Assembly: GCF_018613675.1 (NCBI RefSeq)
Contig: NZ_JAGGPQ010000024.1
Span: 124,001-188,000 of the forward strand
Length of the DNA: 64,000 bases
Source of the DNA: Arthrobacter sp. ISL-85
Lineage (GTDB): Bacteria > Actinomycetota > Actinomycetes > Actinomycetales > Micrococcaceae
Reading direction: 5' to 3'
The notes beneath the pieces are model-generated. The model ran no database searches and had not been told where the DNA came from. It saw only the letters and a program-made list of their open reading frames with translations. Position 1 is the stretch's first letter, and every line of letters starts with the position of its first letter. This document shows, in pieces, positions 63,738-64,000 of this stretch. The position numbers were made by a program, and so were the translations under genes.

Positions 63738-64000
63738 TCAGTCTTCCTCTTCCCATTCCGGGGTCATGTTGCGGGCAACCTGGATCTGGTCATTGCTCAC
63801 GCCGGCGGGCACCATTGGCCACACCATGGAGTTGGGGCTCACCACGAAGTCGATAACCACGGGGCGGTCGTTGATCTCGAGGGCCTTCTGGATGGTCGCA
63901 TCAATGTCTTCGTCGCGTTCGCAGCGGAACGACGCGCAGCCGTAGGCCTCCCCCAGCTTGACAAAATCCGGGATGCGGACGGTGTCATGGCCGGTGTTGA
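63738..64000 (-). CDS. ilvB: acetolactate synthase large subunit, C-terminal end (cut by window edge)
   Basis: The final 86 residues of the catalytic ThDP subunit are visible (GEAYGCASFRCERDEDIDAT, RPVVIDFVVSPNSMVWPMVP, ending MTPEWEEED). This matches the C-terminus of IlvB, which binds the diphosphate side and the tail. The gene continues past base 64000. It is followed 2 bases later by ilvN. Confidence 0.93.
   Translation of the reverse strand, partial: NTGHDTVRIPDFVKLGEAYGCASFRCERDEDIDATIQKALEINDRPVVIDFVVSPNSMVWPMVPAGVSNDQIQVARNMTPEWEEED

Overview
The window is high-GC actinobacterial chromosome and most likely comes from the Micrococcaceae (Arthrobacter/Pseudarthrobacter type). The evidence is the GC-rich coding with many GTG and TTG starts, an actinobacterial order of housekeeping genes (thiL-DAK2-recG-rsmD, coaD-DUF177-rpmF-rnc-mutM, smc-ftsY, amtB-glnK, ffh, rpsP-khpA), an oleA-oleBC-oleD olefin cluster with fused oleB and oleC, and a GlnR-like box. 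The genus is inferred; there is no 16S rRNA here.

Layout. 1-5.5 kb: khpA (cut by the window edge) and rpsP, a hypothetical gene, a two-domain VOC protein with a palindromic operator, an amidohydrolase, and thiC behind a TPP riboswitch. 5.5-17.6 kb: an alpha/beta hydrolase whose nucleophile is missing, ffh, a stand-alone G6PDH, glnK and amtB with upstream GlnR-like half-sites, an MFS transporter, ftsY and smc. 17.8-22.5 kb: the plus-strand ole cluster, sitting between mutM and smc. 22.5-33.6 kb: the minus-strand housekeeping run mutM, rnc, rpmF, DUF177, coaD ... rsmD, recG, DAK2, thiL. This run is interrupted by a plus-strand aminotransferase and SAM-enzyme pair and by an IS5-family element. 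33.7-42.2 kb: a DUF3515 lipoprotein, ddl, gpsA, plsC, murA, leuDC and their divergent IclR-type regulator, and a DUF1697 protein. 42.2-46 kb: two overlapping dynamin-like membrane GTPases, then tRNA-Glu and tRNA-Gln. 46-52.6 kb: a heptad-repeat membrane protein behind a tandem operator, then a HAD hydrolase, gltX, a FAH-family enzyme, an MBL hydrolase and a hypothetical gene. 52.6-64 kb: ilvE, leuB, metG, a FtsX-type ABC transporter, serA, ilvC, ilvN and the end of ilvB.

Metabolic themes. Branched-chain amino acid synthesis is spread over three blocks (leuCD, ilvE-leuB, ilvBNC). Thiamine diphosphate synthesis (thiC, thiL) is riboswitch-controlled at thiC. SRP targeting (ffh, ftsY), chromosome organisation (smc), cell-wall precursors (murA, ddl) and phospholipid entry steps (gpsA, plsC) make up the rest of the core. 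No CRISPR array, prophage or rRNA operon is visible.

The most unusual features are these. The IS element landed in a CTAG that was the overlapping stop codon of two convergent genes, and it rebuilt both stops. Two TTAC-N6-GTAA boxes sit in tandem before the heptad-repeat membrane protein. The dynamin-like pair has an altered G3 motif. The hydrolase lacks its catalytic serine. The DUF177 gene probably starts at ATT.
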